Notes: generated by a model not told the origin, from the letters alone. A stretch of DNA of 64,000 nucleotides from Streptomyces caniferus (GCF_009811555.1 NZ_BLIN01000005.1:3667501-3731500), one strand, 5' to 3'; shown: positions 26,013 through 35,524, counted from the first letter of the stretch. Translations and numbers: made by a program.

Positions 26013-26282
26013 GCGGTCCTCCCGGACGGATGAGGCGCTGGGGTAGAGCCAGTAGACACCACACCTCGGGCCTTCCGACAGGGGATCTTGGGACCTAAGT
26101 CCTGAAGTGACGCATCTCCTATGACATTTCGCTACATTCCCCTCACAGCGCGGTACGACGGCCGCCCAAGAGGCCGCCACGGCAGGGTGCGCTCCGCCGC
26201 GTTGGACACCCCGGAGGATTCCCCCGGCGAAGATCGTCGCGGACGATGACGGCACTTCGTCCGCGACGTGAGGAGCACGCAC

Positions 26283-27551
26283 GTGCCGCAGCCGCACCGG
26301 TCGCAGCCCCGGCCGGCCACCGACGCCGACACCGGAGCCACCGCCAGAGGGACCGCCGGCGCCGAGCCCGCCGCCCCGCCCGGACAGGTGCCCGCCCGCG
26401 CCCTGGAGGGCCTCCTCGTCGCGGACTTCAGCCGGGTGCTGGCCGGCCCGCTGGCCGCCGCGACGCTCGCCGACCTCGGCGCCGAGGTGATCAAGGTGGA
26501 GCGGCCGGGCACCGGCGACGACACCCGCGCCTGGGGCCCGCCGTTCGCGGCCGACGGGACGGCCGCCTACTTCGACGCCGCGAACCGCTCCAAGCGCGGC
26601 CTGGCCCTGGACCTCGGCGATCCGGACGATGCGGCCGCGGCCCGCGAGCTGGCCCGCCGGGCCGACGTACTGATCGAGAACTTCCGCCCCGGCTCGCTTG
26701 CCCGCTACGGCCTGGACCACACCGCCACCCGCGCCGCCAACCCGGGCCTGGTGCACTGCACCATCACCGGTTTCGGGTCGGGCGCGGGCGCCGGACTGCC
26801 CGGCTACGACTTCGTGGTGCAGGCCGTCGGCGGGCTGATGAGCATCACCGGCGAGCCCGGCGGGACGCCGCTGAAGGCGGGTGTCGCCCTGGTGGACGTC
26901 CTGACCGCGAAGGACGCCGCCACCGGCATCCTCGCCGCCCTGCACCACCGCGGCCGCACCGGCCAGGGGCAGCTGGTGGAAGTGAATCTGCTCTCTTCTC
27001 TCCTGGGCTCGTTGGTGAACCAGGCCTCCGGTCATCTGGCCACCGGCCGCGACCCGGGCCCGATGGGCAACCGCCATCCGAGCATCGCCCCGTACGAGAC
27101 GCTGGCCTGCCGGGACGGGCAGCTGCTCGCCGTGGCGGTCGGGAACGACCGTCAATTCCGGGCACTGGCACAGACCCTGGGCGCACCGGAGCTCGCCGAC
27201 GACGTCCGGTTCGCCCGCAATCAGGACCGGGTGCAAAACCGAACAGACCTCATCAAAGCACTGGAAAACCGACTGTCCGCCGACACCCCTCGGGGGTGGA
27301 CCGAACGGCTGACCGCGACCTCGGTGCCCTGCGGTCCGGTCAACAGCCTCTCGGAGGCCCTGGAGTTGGCGGAGCGGCTCGGCCTCGCCCCGGTGAGCCC
27401 CGTCGGAGAGGGCCGCATCCCCCAAGTCGCCAGCCCGCTCCGCCTTTCGGCCACGCCGGTGACCCAACCCTCGGCTCCACCCCGCCTGGACGAACACGGC
27501 ACGCCACTGCGAACCTGGTTGTCGGGACCGGCCGACCAACCCCTCCCTTGA
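26283..27551 (+). CDS. CaiB/BaiF family (class III) CoA transferase
   Basis: 422 residues. Opens with GLLVADFSRVLAGPLAAATL, the class III start motif, with the probable catalytic Asp region AGVALVDVLTAKDAATGIL and the C-terminal small domain (LACRDGQLLAVAVGNDRQF). GTG at 26283 is preferred because GAGGAG sits 8 bases upstream; an earlier GTG (26268) overlaps that site. Moves CoA between carboxylic acids; substrate unknown because no pathway genes are adjacent. Confidence 0.88.
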   Translation: MPQPHRSQPRPATDADTGATARGTAGAEPAAPPGQVPARALEGLLVADFSRVLAGPLAAATLADLGAEVIKVERPGTGDDTRAWGPPFAADGTAAYFDAANRSKRGLALDLGDPDDAAAARELARRADVLIENFRPGSLARYGLDHTATRAANPGLVHCTITGFGSGAGAGLPGYDFVVQAVGGLMSITGEPGGTPLKAGVALVDVLTAKDAATGILAALHHRGRTGQGQLVEVNLLSSLLGSLVNQASGHLATGRDPGPMGNRHPSIAPYETLACRDGQLLAVAVGNDRQFRALAQTLGAPELADDVRFARNQDRVQNRTDLIKALENRLSADTPRGWTERLTATSVPCGPVNSLSEALELAERLGLAPVSPVGEGRIPQVASPLRLSATPVTQPSAPPRLDEHGTPLRTWLSGPADQPLP

Positions 27552-27555
27552 CGAA

Positions 27556-27571
27556 TGTGACCTTCATCACA
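27556..27571. promoter_or_regulatory. CRP-consensus palindrome
   Basis: TGTGA-CCTTCA-TCACA, a perfect TGTGA-N6-TCACA pair, about 85-100 bp upstream of the lipoprotein L,D-transpeptidase start. Streptomycetes encode a CRP regulator that recognises GTG-N8-CAC-type sites; actual binding is inferred. Confidence 0.5.
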
Positions 27572-27653
27572 ACCGGGCCCGACCCGCAACCAAATCTGCC
27601 CGTAGGTGCTGTTTATCAGCACGGAATCACAACACCCTTGTATGGAGCAGCTC

Positions 27654-28973
27654 GTGACATCGCCGGACAACCCCGCGCCCGCTCGGTCCCGCACCCCGCA
27701 CCAGCTGCTCCAGTCAGCCGAGCAGCCGGAGTCCGGAGCACCGCGTTCGCGCCGTCGGACGCGCCGCACGCTGGCCGTCACCGCCCTGCTCGCGGCGGGT
27801 GCGCTGGCCCTGTCCGCCTGTGGCGGGGACGCCTCGGCCGGCGGCAACGACGACGGCAAGAACGGTCAGGCCGGTGCGGATGCCGCGGCCAAGAAGGACG
27901 CCTCGGACGCCAAGATCACGGTCTCCTCGAAGGACGGCGCCACCAACGCGAGCATCAACGACACCGGTGTGAAGGTCACCGGTGGCAAGTTGACCGATGT
28001 GAAGCTCACCGAAGCGGACTCCGGCAAGGACGTCACCGGTGCCATATCGTCCGACGGCGCGTCCTGGAAGCCCGGCGCCCAGCTGGAGCGGGGCACCAAG
28101 TACAAGATCGTGGCGAATGCCAAGGACGCCAAGGGCCGGTCCGCCACCGAGAACACCACCTTCACCACGGTCTCCTCGGCCAACAGCTTCATCGGCTCCT
28201 ACACGCCCGACGACGGCAAGACCGTCGGCGTCGGCATGCCGGTGTCCTTCAACTTCGACAAGGCGATCAGCAACAAGAAGGACGTCCAGTCCCACATCAA
28301 GGTGACGTCCAGCAGCGGCCAGCAGGTCGTCGGCCACTGGTTCGGCACCCAGCGCCTGGACTTCCGGCCCGAGGACTACTGGAAGGCCGGCTCCAAGATC
28401 ACGATGAAGATCGACCTGGACGGCGTCAAGGGCGGCCAGGGCATCACCGGCGTGCAGTCCAAGACGGTGTCCTTCACCATCGGGCGCTCGCAGGTCTCCA
28501 CCGTCGACATGAACACCCAGACCATGACGGTCAAGCGGGACGGCAAGACCTACAAGTCCATCCCGATCTCCGGCGGCAGCCCCGACCACCCGACCTACAA
28601 CGGCCAGATGGTCATCTCGGAGAAGTTCGAGCAGACCCGGATGGACGGCTCGACGGTCGGCTTCGGCGGTGAGTACGACATCAAGGACGTCCCGCACGCC
28701 ATGCGTCTGTCGTCGTCCGGCACCTTCCTCCACGGCAACTACTGGGGCAGCCCGTCGATCTTCGGCAACTCCGGCACCAGCCACGGCTGCGTCGGCCTGC
28801 GGGACAACAAGGGCGGCGGTGGCGACACCCCGGCCAAGTGGTTCTACAACGAGTCGCTGGTCGGCGACGTCGTCATCGTGAAGAACTCGCACGACAAGAC
28901 GGTGCAGCCGGACAACGGCCTCAACGGCTGGAACCTGGCCTGGTCCGACTGGAAGGCCGGCAGCGCGGTCTGA
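27654..28973 (+). CDS. lipoprotein L,D-transpeptidase with Ig-like domains
   Basis: 439 residues. N-terminal Arg-rich stretch, hydrophobic segment and lipobox ALALSACGG, so it is expected to be lipid-anchored outside the membrane. Two Ig-like domains follow (about residues 70-160 and 165-265, as in mycobacterial LdtMt proteins), then a YkuD catalytic domain ending in SHGCVGLRDNKG with the nucleophilic Cys. Forms 3-3 cross-links in peptidoglycan. GTG 27654 is chosen since GGAG is six bases upstream; ATG 27642 is the alternative. A strong terminator follows. Confidence 0.9.
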   Translation: MTSPDNPAPARSRTPHQLLQSAEQPESGAPRSRRRTRRTLAVTALLAAGALALSACGGDASAGGNDDGKNGQAGADAAAKKDASDAKITVSSKDGATNASINDTGVKVTGGKLTDVKLTEADSGKDVTGAISSDGASWKPGAQLERGTKYKIVANAKDAKGRSATENTTFTTVSSANSFIGSYTPDDGKTVGVGMPVSFNFDKAISNKKDVQSHIKVTSSSGQQVVGHWFGTQRLDFRPEDYWKAGSKITMKIDLDGVKGGQGITGVQSKTVSFTIGRSQVSTVDMNTQTMTVKRDGKTYKSIPISGGSPDHPTYNGQMVISEKFEQTRMDGSTVGFGGEYDIKDVPHAMRLSSSGTFLHGNYWGSPSIFGNSGTSHGCVGLRDNKGGGGDTPAKWFYNESLVGDVVIVKNSHDKTVQPDNGLNGWNLAWSDWKAGSAV

Positions 28974-29002
28974 CGGACAGCGCCCGCGCAGCTTCGCGCG
29001 AA

Positions 29003-29045
29003 GGGCGGTGGCCGGTCCCCGAGGGGGCCGGCCACCGCCCTTTTC
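29003..29045 (+). terminator. intrinsic terminator
   Basis: 13-bp perfect stem GGGCGGTGGCCGG / CCGGCCACCGCCC followed by TTTTCC, just after the L,D-transpeptidase. Confidence 0.85.
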
Positions 29046-29186
29046 CGTCCGGGGAGTCCGGCGTGGCCGGTGGGCCGCCGCACGGAGCGGGCGGCCGCGG
29101 GCCCGGCGGCCGCGCGTACGCCGTGAAGCGGCCGCCGGATGCTCCGACGGCCGCTGAACGCTACTGGGGGGGTGGAGCCGGTGGAC

Positions 29187-29822
29187 CTACGGGTGGTAGC
29201 GCTCGGCGATCTTCACGGCGGCGCCGCTCTGCACGGTCACCCGGACGTCGATGTTGCCCATCCTGGCCGCCTTGCGCAGGTCGGCGAGGGTGCACGAGGT
29301 GGTGCCGTAGCCGGCGCCGTCGGTGTGGACGCGGCCGTCGGGGGCCGCGCAGAGGGCCGCCGCACCGAGCGCCTTGGTGCTGTCGGCGATGTAGAACGCC
29401 TGCTCCGGGCCGTTTTCCGGGGCCACCGTGAGCTTGTCCTCGGTGAGCCACTTCAGCCGACCGACCCAGCTGCCGCTGACGCCCTTGAGTCCGGCGGTGG
29501 CATCGCCCTGCCCGCCGGAGCCGCCCGTCGCGGAGCCCTGGCCCCCGGCCGTGCCCCTGCCCGTCCCGTTCGCGGAGTCACCGCCCGCCTGCCCGCCCGC
29601 CGAGGACGAACCGGCGGAGGAGCCGCCGGACGCCGAGCCACCGGACATGGCGCTCTCCGTGGTCGGGTCACCGGACGCGGCCTGGCTGTTCGAGGCGGTG
29701 GGCGCGGCCGACGCCTTGTCGTCCCCGTTCTGGCAAGCGGTCAGCGACAGCGCCGCGGCGGCGATGGCCGAGGCGACGGCGACACGACGACCGCGGCGCA
29801 GGGTGGTGGTGGAGAGCGACAT
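29187..29822 (-). CDS. secreted lipoprotein, unknown function
   Basis: 211 residues. Twin-Arg-like N-terminus (TTLRRGRRVAVASAIAAAAL) and lipobox SLTACQN. Residues 35-105 are Gly/Ser/Ala low-complexity linker. The conserved C-terminal domain (GRLKWLTEDKLTVAP ... FYIADSTKALGAAALC ... SCTLADLRKAAR ... DVRVTVQSG) is seen in other streptomycete lipoproteins without assigned function. ATG at 29822. Convergent with the L,D-transpeptidase gene. Confidence 0.8.
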   Translation of the reverse strand: MSLSTTTLRRGRRVAVASAIAAAALSLTACQNGDDKASAAPTASNSQAASGDPTTESAMSGGSASGGSSAGSSSAGGQAGGDSANGTGRGTAGGQGSATGGSGGQGDATAGLKGVSGSWVGRLKWLTEDKLTVAPENGPEQAFYIADSTKALGAAALCAAPDGRVHTDGAGYGTTSCTLADLRKAARMGNIDVRVTVQSGAAVKIAERYHP

Positions 29823-29997
29823 GAGGAGTCCCCCGACTGGTGATGGTGAACGAGCTGGTGAACGGGCGGGTGAGCGGTCCCGTCGACCTGACACGGATGA
29901 CTCTCGTCGCGGTCGCTAAGGATCCGCTAACGCACCGGTAACCATGGCTAACGCCCTGTCAGAACTCGGCGGGCAGCCGGAAGGGGGAGACGGCCGA

Positions 29998-30025
29998 GGC
30001 CCCCGCCGGATGTCCGGCGGGGGCC
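29998..30025 (-). terminator. terminator of the fructose PTS operon
   Basis: GGCCCCCGCCGGA / TCCGGCGGGGGCC, a 13-bp stem just past the stop of fruA on the minus strand. No U-run. Confidence 0.7.
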
Positions 30026-30050
30026 ACGTCATGCTCGGGCTGCGGGCGGA

Positions 30051-32081
30051 TCAGGCGGCGACCGTCACCTCGGCCCCGCCGTCGGCCGATGCGTCCGCCG
30101 CGCCGGTCCGCGGCGGCTTGCCAAGGCCCTTGAGGAGGATCACCAGGCCCGCGCTGACGCCCGTCCCCGCGGCGATGGCGAGCAGGTAGACGAACGGCTG
30201 GCCGATCAGGGGGACGACGAAGATGCCGCCGTGCGGGGCGCGGAGGGTGCAGCCGAAGGCCATCGACAGCGCTCCGGTGACCGCACCGCCGGCCATCGCG
30301 GCGGGAATGACGCGCAGCGGGTCGGCGGCGGCGAAGGGGATCGCGCCCTCGGTGATGAAGGAGGCGCCGAGGACCCAGGCCGCCTTGCCGTTCTCCCGCT
30401 CGGCCTTGGTGAAGAGCCGCCCGCGGACGGTCGTGGCCAGCGCCATCGCCAGCGGCGGCACCATACCGGCCGCCATCACCGCGGCCATGACCTTCAGGCT
30501 GCCCTCGTTGGGGTTGGCGAGGCCGCCGACCGCGAAGGCGTAGGCCACCTTGTTCAGCGGGCCGCCCAGGTCGAAGCACATCATCAGGCCGAGGATCACG
30601 CCCAGGATGATCGCGTTGGCACCGGTGAGACCGGACAGCCAGTCGGTCAGCCCCTTCTGCAGCGCCGCGATCGGCTTGCCGATCACGAGGAACATCAGGA
30701 AGCCGACGATCGCCGAGGAGATCAACGGGATGACTACGACGGGCATGATGCCGCGCAGCACCGTTGGGATGGTGACCCGCTGAATCGCCATCACCACCGC
30801 ACCCGCGAGCAGACCGGCGATCAGACCGCCGAGGAAGCCCGCGTTGATGGTGAGCGCGATGGCGCCGCCGACGAAGCCGGGCACGAGGCCGGGCCGGTCC
30901 GCCATGCCGTACGCGATGAAGCCCGCCAGCACCGGGACGAGGAAGCCGAAGGCGACGCTGCCGATCTGGAAGAGCAGGGCCGCCCAGCTCGTGGACTCGG
31001 TCCACAGGAAGTGGTCGGCGACGGAAGGCGCCTTGTTGATCGTGTAGCCGCCGATGGCGAAGGCGAGCGCGATGAGCAGACCGCCCGCGGCGACGAACGG
31101 GACCATGTAGCTGACGCCGGTCATCAGCCACTTGCGCAGGCGGGTGGCGAAGCCGTCGCCCGTGTCGGCGTCCTTGTCCATGGGCGCGGCGGCACGCGCG
31201 GGGGCCGCCACCTCGCCGCGCTCGGCCTTCTGCCGCACCTCGGCGATGAGCGCGGCGGGGCGGTTGATGCCCGCCTTCACCCCGACGTCGACGGTCGGCT
31301 TCCCGGCGAACCGCTCCTTCTCGCGGACCTCGACGTCATGCGCGAAGATCACGCCGTCCGCGTCCGCGACGAGCTGCGGATCGAGCCGCTTGAACCCTGC
31401 CGAGCCCTGGGTCTCGACGAACAGCTCGACGCCGGCGGCCTGCCCGGCCTTCTCCAGCGATTCGGCAGCCATGTAGGTGTGCGCGATGCCGGTGGGGCAG
31501 GAGGTGATGGCGACGATACGGAAGGGTGCGGCGGGGGCGGACCCGGGAGCGGGCTGCGGCTCGGGGGCCGGTTCCGGCGCGGGTGCCGCCTCCGGCCGCG
31601 CATCCGCTGCCGGCTCCTCCGCCGGAGGCTCCTCCGCCGGCGCGTCCCCGCGGATCAGTGCCGCCGTACGCTCCGCCTCGGTGGCCGACCGCAGCGCGCC
31701 GGTGAAGGACTCGTCCATCAGCTGCCGGGCGAGGGTCGAGAGGATCGACAGGTGGTCCGCGTCGCCGCCCGCGGGGGCCGCGATCAGGAAGATCAGGTCG
31801 GCCGGGCCGTCCGGCGCGCCGAAGTCGATACCGGCGGCGCTGCGCCCGAAGGCCAGCGTCGGCTCCGTGACATGAGTGCTGCGGCAGTGCGGAATGCCTA
31901 TCCCGCCGTCCAGGCCGGTCGGCATCTGGGCCTCCCGTGCGGCCACGTCCGCGAGGAAGCCCTCCAGGTCGGTGACGCGACCGTGGGCAGCCATCCGTTC
32001 GGCCAGGGACCGTGCGGCGGCGTCCTTCGTTTCGGCGGACAGGTCGAGGTCGACCAGTTCCGCAGTGATCAGCTCACTCAT
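30051..32081 (-). CDS. fruA: PTS fructose transporter subunit EIIABC
   Basis: 676-residue permease that imports fructose and phosphorylates it to fructose-1-phosphate. EIIA domain with phospho-His65 (GIGIPHCRS), a Pro/Glu/Ala linker (about 147-186), EIIB domain with phospho-Cys195 (AITSCPTGIAHTYMAAE), and an EIIC membrane domain from about residue 315 (SYMVPFVAAGGLLIALAFAI). ATG start. Last gene of fruR-fruK-fruA; a 289-bp gap separates it from fruK, longer than usual within this operon, and is filled by GC-rich repeats. Confidence 0.95.
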   Translation of the reverse strand: MSELITAELVDLDLSAETKDAAARSLAERMAAHGRVTDLEGFLADVAAREAQMPTGLDGGIGIPHCRSTHVTEPTLAFGRSAAGIDFGAPDGPADLIFLIAAPAGGDADHLSILSTLARQLMDESFTGALRSATEAERTAALIRGDAPAEEPPAEEPAADARPEAAPAPEPAPEPQPAPGSAPAAPFRIVAITSCPTGIAHTYMAAESLEKAGQAAGVELFVETQGSAGFKRLDPQLVADADGVIFAHDVEVREKERFAGKPTVDVGVKAGINRPAALIAEVRQKAERGEVAAPARAAAPMDKDADTGDGFATRLRKWLMTGVSYMVPFVAAGGLLIALAFAIGGYTINKAPSVADHFLWTESTSWAALLFQIGSVAFGFLVPVLAGFIAYGMADRPGLVPGFVGGAIALTINAGFLGGLIAGLLAGAVVMAIQRVTIPTVLRGIMPVVVIPLISSAIVGFLMFLVIGKPIAALQKGLTDWLSGLTGANAIILGVILGLMMCFDLGGPLNKVAYAFAVGGLANPNEGSLKVMAAVMAAGMVPPLAMALATTVRGRLFTKAERENGKAAWVLGASFITEGAIPFAAADPLRVIPAAMAGGAVTGALSMAFGCTLRAPHGGIFVVPLIGQPFVYLLAIAAGTGVSAGLVILLKGLGKPPRTGAADASADGGAEVTVAA

Positions 32082-32160
32082 CGCGGGCTCCCTTGCGCGC
32101 GGTACCGCCGTGGGGGGCGGTGGGGACGGAACGGGGGGTGGCTGGAGCGCCTCCCAGCGG

Positions 32161-32253
32161 GGGCCGTTGGGAGGGGTCGAGGGGCCGCGGGGGCCCAGGA
32201 GGCCGGGGCGGACCGGGAGGCCGCAGGGGCCCGGGAGGCCACGGCGGCGGACG
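32161..32253. repeat. degenerate GC-rich repeat between fruK and fruA
   Basis: Repeated units close to GGGAGGCCGCAGGGGCCC and GGAGGCCGGGGCGGACC. The 289-bp gap 32082-32370 has no supported gene. The unit resembles the repeat at 8493-8645. Confidence 0.6.
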
Positions 32254-32370
32254 GGCCGGGCTCGCGGCAGGGGCCCGGAACACCGGCTCCGTGAACGGCA
32301 GTGGGGCGACCGTCAAAGGCCGTCGCCCGGCCGCGAACGGCCGTCGCCCCACCGGACCGCTGCGCGGCGC

Positions 32371-33318
32371 TCATGACACCGGCTCCGTCAGGACGCGGTT
32401 GAGCGGCACCGCGTCGGTGGTCGTGACCGCCGACGGCTCCAGATCGGCCGGTGCCGGCATCTGGCTGCCGGGCAGCTGGACGGCGGCAGCGCCATGGGCC
32501 AGGGCGGCGGCCAGGGCCATCGGCCCCGTGCCTCCCGCGGTGAGGAAGCCCGCGAGGGAGGCGTCGCCCGCACCGACATTGCTGCGCACGGAGACGGCCG
32601 GGGCGCTGCCGAAGTAGGCCCCGTCCTCGTCGACCAGGAGCTGGCCGTCCGCCCCCAGTGAGGCCAGTACGGCGCGGGCTCCCCCCGCGCGCAGCTCCTC
32701 GGCGGCCTTGACCGCGTCGCCGAGCGTCGCGAGCGGGCGGCCGACGGCCTGCGACAGCTCCTCGGCGTTCGGCTTGACGATGTCGGGGCGTTCGCGCAGC
32801 GCCGCGGTCAGCGACGGGCCCGAGGTGTCCAGGGCGATCCGGGCGCCGGCGCGGTGGGCGCGGGCCACCAGCTCCGCGTACCACTCGGGTTCCAGGCCGC
32901 GCGGCAGGCTGCCGCAGCAGGCGATCCAGTCGGCCCCCACGGAACGCTCGCCGACCGTGGCGAGCAGCGTCTCCGACTCGTCGGCGGTCAGCTCGGGCCC
33001 GGTCGCATTGATCTTCGTCAGGGTGCCGTCGGGTTCCGCCACCGAGATGTTGGAACGGGTCTGGCCGGCCACCGTCACCGCCACCACCTCGATCCCCTCG
33101 GCGCCCAGCAGCCCGCCCAGCGCCGCGCCCGCCGGACCGCCCAGGGGCAGTACGGCCAGGGTGCGGTGTCCGGCGGCGGCGACCGCCCGCGAGACGTTGA
33201 CGCCCTTGCCGCCGGGGTCGACCCGGTCGGCGGTGGCCCGGAGCACGGCCCCGCGGTCCAGCGCCGGGATCTCGTACGTCCGGTCCAGGCTGGGGTTGGG
33301 GGTGACGGTGAGGATCAT
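32371..33318 (-). CDS. fruK: 1-phosphofructokinase
   Basis: 315-residue PfkB-family sugar kinase: TPNPSLDRTYEIPAL start, GGKGVNVSRAVAAAG, and the C-terminal anion-hole/catalytic motif NVGAGDASLAGFL with the catalytic Asp. Converts fructose-1-phosphate to fructose-1,6-bisphosphate. Its start overlaps the fruR stop by 4 bp (ATGA type), so the two are translationally coupled. Confidence 0.95.
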   Translation of the reverse strand: MILTVTPNPSLDRTYEIPALDRGAVLRATADRVDPGGKGVNVSRAVAAAGHRTLAVLPLGGPAGAALGGLLGAEGIEVVAVTVAGQTRSNISVAEPDGTLTKINATGPELTADESETLLATVGERSVGADWIACCGSLPRGLEPEWYAELVARAHRAGARIALDTSGPSLTAALRERPDIVKPNAEELSQAVGRPLATLGDAVKAAEELRAGGARAVLASLGADGQLLVDEDGAYFGSAPAVSVRSNVGAGDASLAGFLTAGGTGPMALAAALAHGAAAVQLPGSQMPAPADLEPSAVTTTDAVPLNRVLTEPVS

Positions 33319-34094
33319 GCGCGAACTACTTCCGTGCCCGCGCGCTCGATGGCGAGGGCGTCGTCGGGGCTCAGGCCGGTGTCGGTGATGAGCAGGTCCA
33401 CATCCGACAGCTCGCCGAAGCGGGCGAAGTGCTGCTGCCCGAACTTGGCGGAGTCGGCGAGGAGGACGACCCGGCGGGCGGCGGCGATCAGCGCCCGCTT
33501 GACGGCGGCCTCCGCGAGGTCGGGGGTGGTCAGGCCGCCGTCGAGCGAGAAGCCGTTGGTGGCGAGGAACAGCACATCGGCGTTGAGCTCGCGGTAGGCG
33601 CGCAGCGCCCAGTCGTCGACCGCGGCCCGGGTACGGCGCCGGATCCGGCCGCCCACGAGGTGGAGGGTGAGCCCGGGGTGGTCGGCCAGCCGTGCGGCGA
33701 CCGGCAGGCCGTGGGTGACGACGGTCAGCTCGGCCTCCAGCGGGATCTCGGCGGCGAGCCGGACCGCGGTCGTACCGGCGTCCAGGATGACGCTCCCGGA
33801 GCCGGAGCCGCCTTCACCGCCGGGGAGCTCGGCGAGTGCGGCCCGCGCGATGCGCTGCTTCTCGTCGGCGGCGACGGCGTCCCGCTCGGCGAGGTCGGGC
33901 TCGAAGTCCAGCCGCCCGGCCGGGATGGCCCCGCCGTGCACCCGGCGCACCAGTCCGGCCCGGTCCAGCGCCTTCAGATCGCGCCGTACGGTCTCGGCGG
34001 TGACCTGGAACTCCTCCGCCAGGGAGAGCACATCGACCCGCCCGCCCTCGCGGGCGAGCCGCAGAATCTCCTGCTGGCGTTCCGGTGCATACAT
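33315..34094 (-). CDS. fruR: DeoR family repressor of the fructose operon
   Basis: 259 residues. DeoR N-terminal winged helix (RQQEILRLAREGGRVDVLSLAEEF ... TVRRDLKALDRAGLVRRVHGG) and a sugar-phosphate isomerase-like sensor domain (SVILDAGTTAVRLA, VFLATNGFSLDGGLTTPD). First gene of fruR-fruK-fruA, so probably autoregulated and relieved by fructose-1-phosphate or a related sugar phosphate. ATG at 34094 without a strong ribosome binding site. Confidence 0.92.
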   Translation of the reverse strand: MYAPERQQEILRLAREGGRVDVLSLAEEFQVTAETVRRDLKALDRAGLVRRVHGGAIPAGRLDFEPDLAERDAVAADEKQRIARAALAELPGGEGGSGSGSVILDAGTTAVRLAAEIPLEAELTVVTHGLPVAARLADHPGLTLHLVGGRIRRRTRAAVDDWALRAYRELNADVLFLATNGFSLDGGLTTPDLAEAAVKRALIAAARRVVLLADSAKFGQQHFARFGELSDVDLLITDTGLSPDDALAIERAGTEVVRA

Positions 34095-34140
34095 CTGCGT
34101 CTGTGTCCGTTCTCATGCCCGAACCTGTGGTTTCACCCTG

Positions 34141-34169
34141 ATGCTACGCCGGGAAATCCACGAAGTAAA
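34141..34169 (-). promoter_or_regulatory. candidate fruR promoter and operator
   Basis: On the minus strand TTTACT (-35) and TAGCAT (-10) are separated by exactly 17 bases, about 50 bp ahead of the fruR ATG. TTTACGTTTAC, a short direct repeat, overlaps the -35 side and could be the FruR operator. Confidence 0.5.
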
Positions 34170-34333
34170 CGTAAATGGACTTCGGCCGGACTCAAACGGA
34201 CATGCGACGGCGTCGCGGAGCCCTCGTCGAGGCGCCGCCGTCACGGGCTCCGGCGGACTCCTCGGCCCGGCGGACCGGCCCCTGCGGACTCGTCCGTACA
34301 GGTCCGGCCCTCAGACCCGGCCCCCGCGGACAC

Positions 34334-34369
34334 AAAAGAGCCCCGACGCCACCCAGGGCACCGGGGCTC
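34334..34369 (-). terminator. hrdD terminator
   Basis: GAGCCCCG and CGGGGCTC arms (34338-34345 and 34362-34369) with TTTTGTG on the 3' side when read on the minus strand; located 60 bp past the hrdD stop. Confidence 0.7.
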
Positions 34370-34427
34370 GTCCGCTACGGACAGAGGTCTTGCCATCGAG
34401 GTGGGCGCGCGCCGGAGCGCGCACCCG

Positions 34428-35429
34428 TCAAGCGGCCGCGTCGAATCCCGTGTCACGCGCCATCCGCTTCAGCTCCAGCAGGGCATGCTTCTCGATCTGC
34501 CGGATCCGCTCACGGGTCAGCCCGTGCTGCTTGCCGACCTCGGTCAGCGTGCGCTCACGGCCGTCATCGATGCCGTATCGCGCCTTGATGATCGAGGCGG
34601 TGCGGTGGTCGAGGCGGTCGATCAGATCCTCCAGCTCCTCGCTGCGCAGCAGCGAGAGCACGGACTGCTCGGGCGAGGCCGCGGAGGTGTCCTCCAGCAG
34701 ATCGCCGAACTGGGTGTCGCCGTCGTCGTCCACCGACATGTTGAGGCTGACCGGGTCGCGCGCCCAGTCGAGCACGTCGGTGACACGGGCGGGCGTGGAG
34801 CCCAGCTCGCCGGCGACCTCCGCCGGCTCCGGGTCACGGCCGTTCTCGCGGTTGAACTCGCGCTGCACCCGGCGGATCCGGCCCAGCTCCTCCACGAGGT
34901 GCACGGGCAGCCGGATGGTGCGCGACTGGTCGGCGATGGAGCGGGTGATGGCCTGACGGATCCACCACGTCGCGTACGTCGAGAACTTGAAGCCCTTGGC
35001 GTAGTCGAACTTCTCCACGGCACGCACCAGACCGGCGTTGCCCTCCTGGATCAGGTCCAGCAGGGGCAGCCCGGCGCGCGGGTAGCGGCGGGCGACCGCC
35101 ACCACCAGGCGGAGGTTGGAACGGATGAAGACGTCCTTGGCCTTCGCGCTCTCCTCGACCAGCGCCTCGAGTTCCTCGCGCCCGGCGCCCGCGGCATTGC
35201 CGTCGGTGACCTCGCCGTCCAGGATCTGCTGGGCGTAGACGCCCGCCTCGATGGTCTGGGACAGCTCGACCTCCTTGGCGGCGTCGAGCAGTGGCGTGCG
35301 CGCGATTTCGTCGAGGTACATGCCGACCAGGTCGCGGTCGGCGATCTCCCCGCCTACGGCGCGAACACTGTGGGCCCCGCCAGAACCGCTGCTGCTTTCC
35401 TGACGTCGGGCGACGGCACGGGTTGCCAT
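34428..35429 (-). CDS. hrdD: RNA polymerase principal-like sigma factor HrdD
   Basis: 333-residue group 2 sigma-70. Region 1.2 (DLVGMYLDEIARTPLL), region 2 (IRSNLRLVVAVARRYPRAG, DLIQEGNAGLVRAVEKFDY, STYATWWIRQAI), region 3 (RLPVHLVEELGRIRRV) and region 4 (RTLTEVGKQHGLTRERIRQIE). Starts MATRAVARRQ and ends ARDTGFDAAA, as in known HrdD proteins. ATG at 35429; the frame upstream of it is antisense. An exact sigma-R-type promoter lies about 100 bp upstream, in line with the known thiol-stress control of hrdD in S. coelicolor. Confidence 0.93.
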   Translation of the reverse strand: MATRAVARRQESSSGSGGAHSVRAVGGEIADRDLVGMYLDEIARTPLLDAAKEVELSQTIEAGVYAQQILDGEVTDGNAAGAGREELEALVEESAKAKDVFIRSNLRLVVAVARRYPRAGLPLLDLIQEGNAGLVRAVEKFDYAKGFKFSTYATWWIRQAITRSIADQSRTIRLPVHLVEELGRIRRVQREFNRENGRDPEPAEVAGELGSTPARVTDVLDWARDPVSLNMSVDDDGDTQFGDLLEDTSAASPEQSVLSLLRSEELEDLIDRLDHRTASIIKARYGIDDGRERTLTEVGKQHGLTRERIRQIEKHALLELKRMARDTGFDAAA

Positions 35430-35524
35430 GCGTGTGCTCCCTTTGCGATGAGTCGGTCGCGGGACGATGGGCGGGCCGGAAAGGGCATCGAAGCCGATGC
35501 TCACCGACTGACCCGTCCGAAGGA

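Noticed and set aside
26013..27539. long minus-strand frame upstream of the 110-residue membrane protein
   Set aside because: Antisense shadow of the CoA transferase gene, which has clear family motifs on the plus strand.
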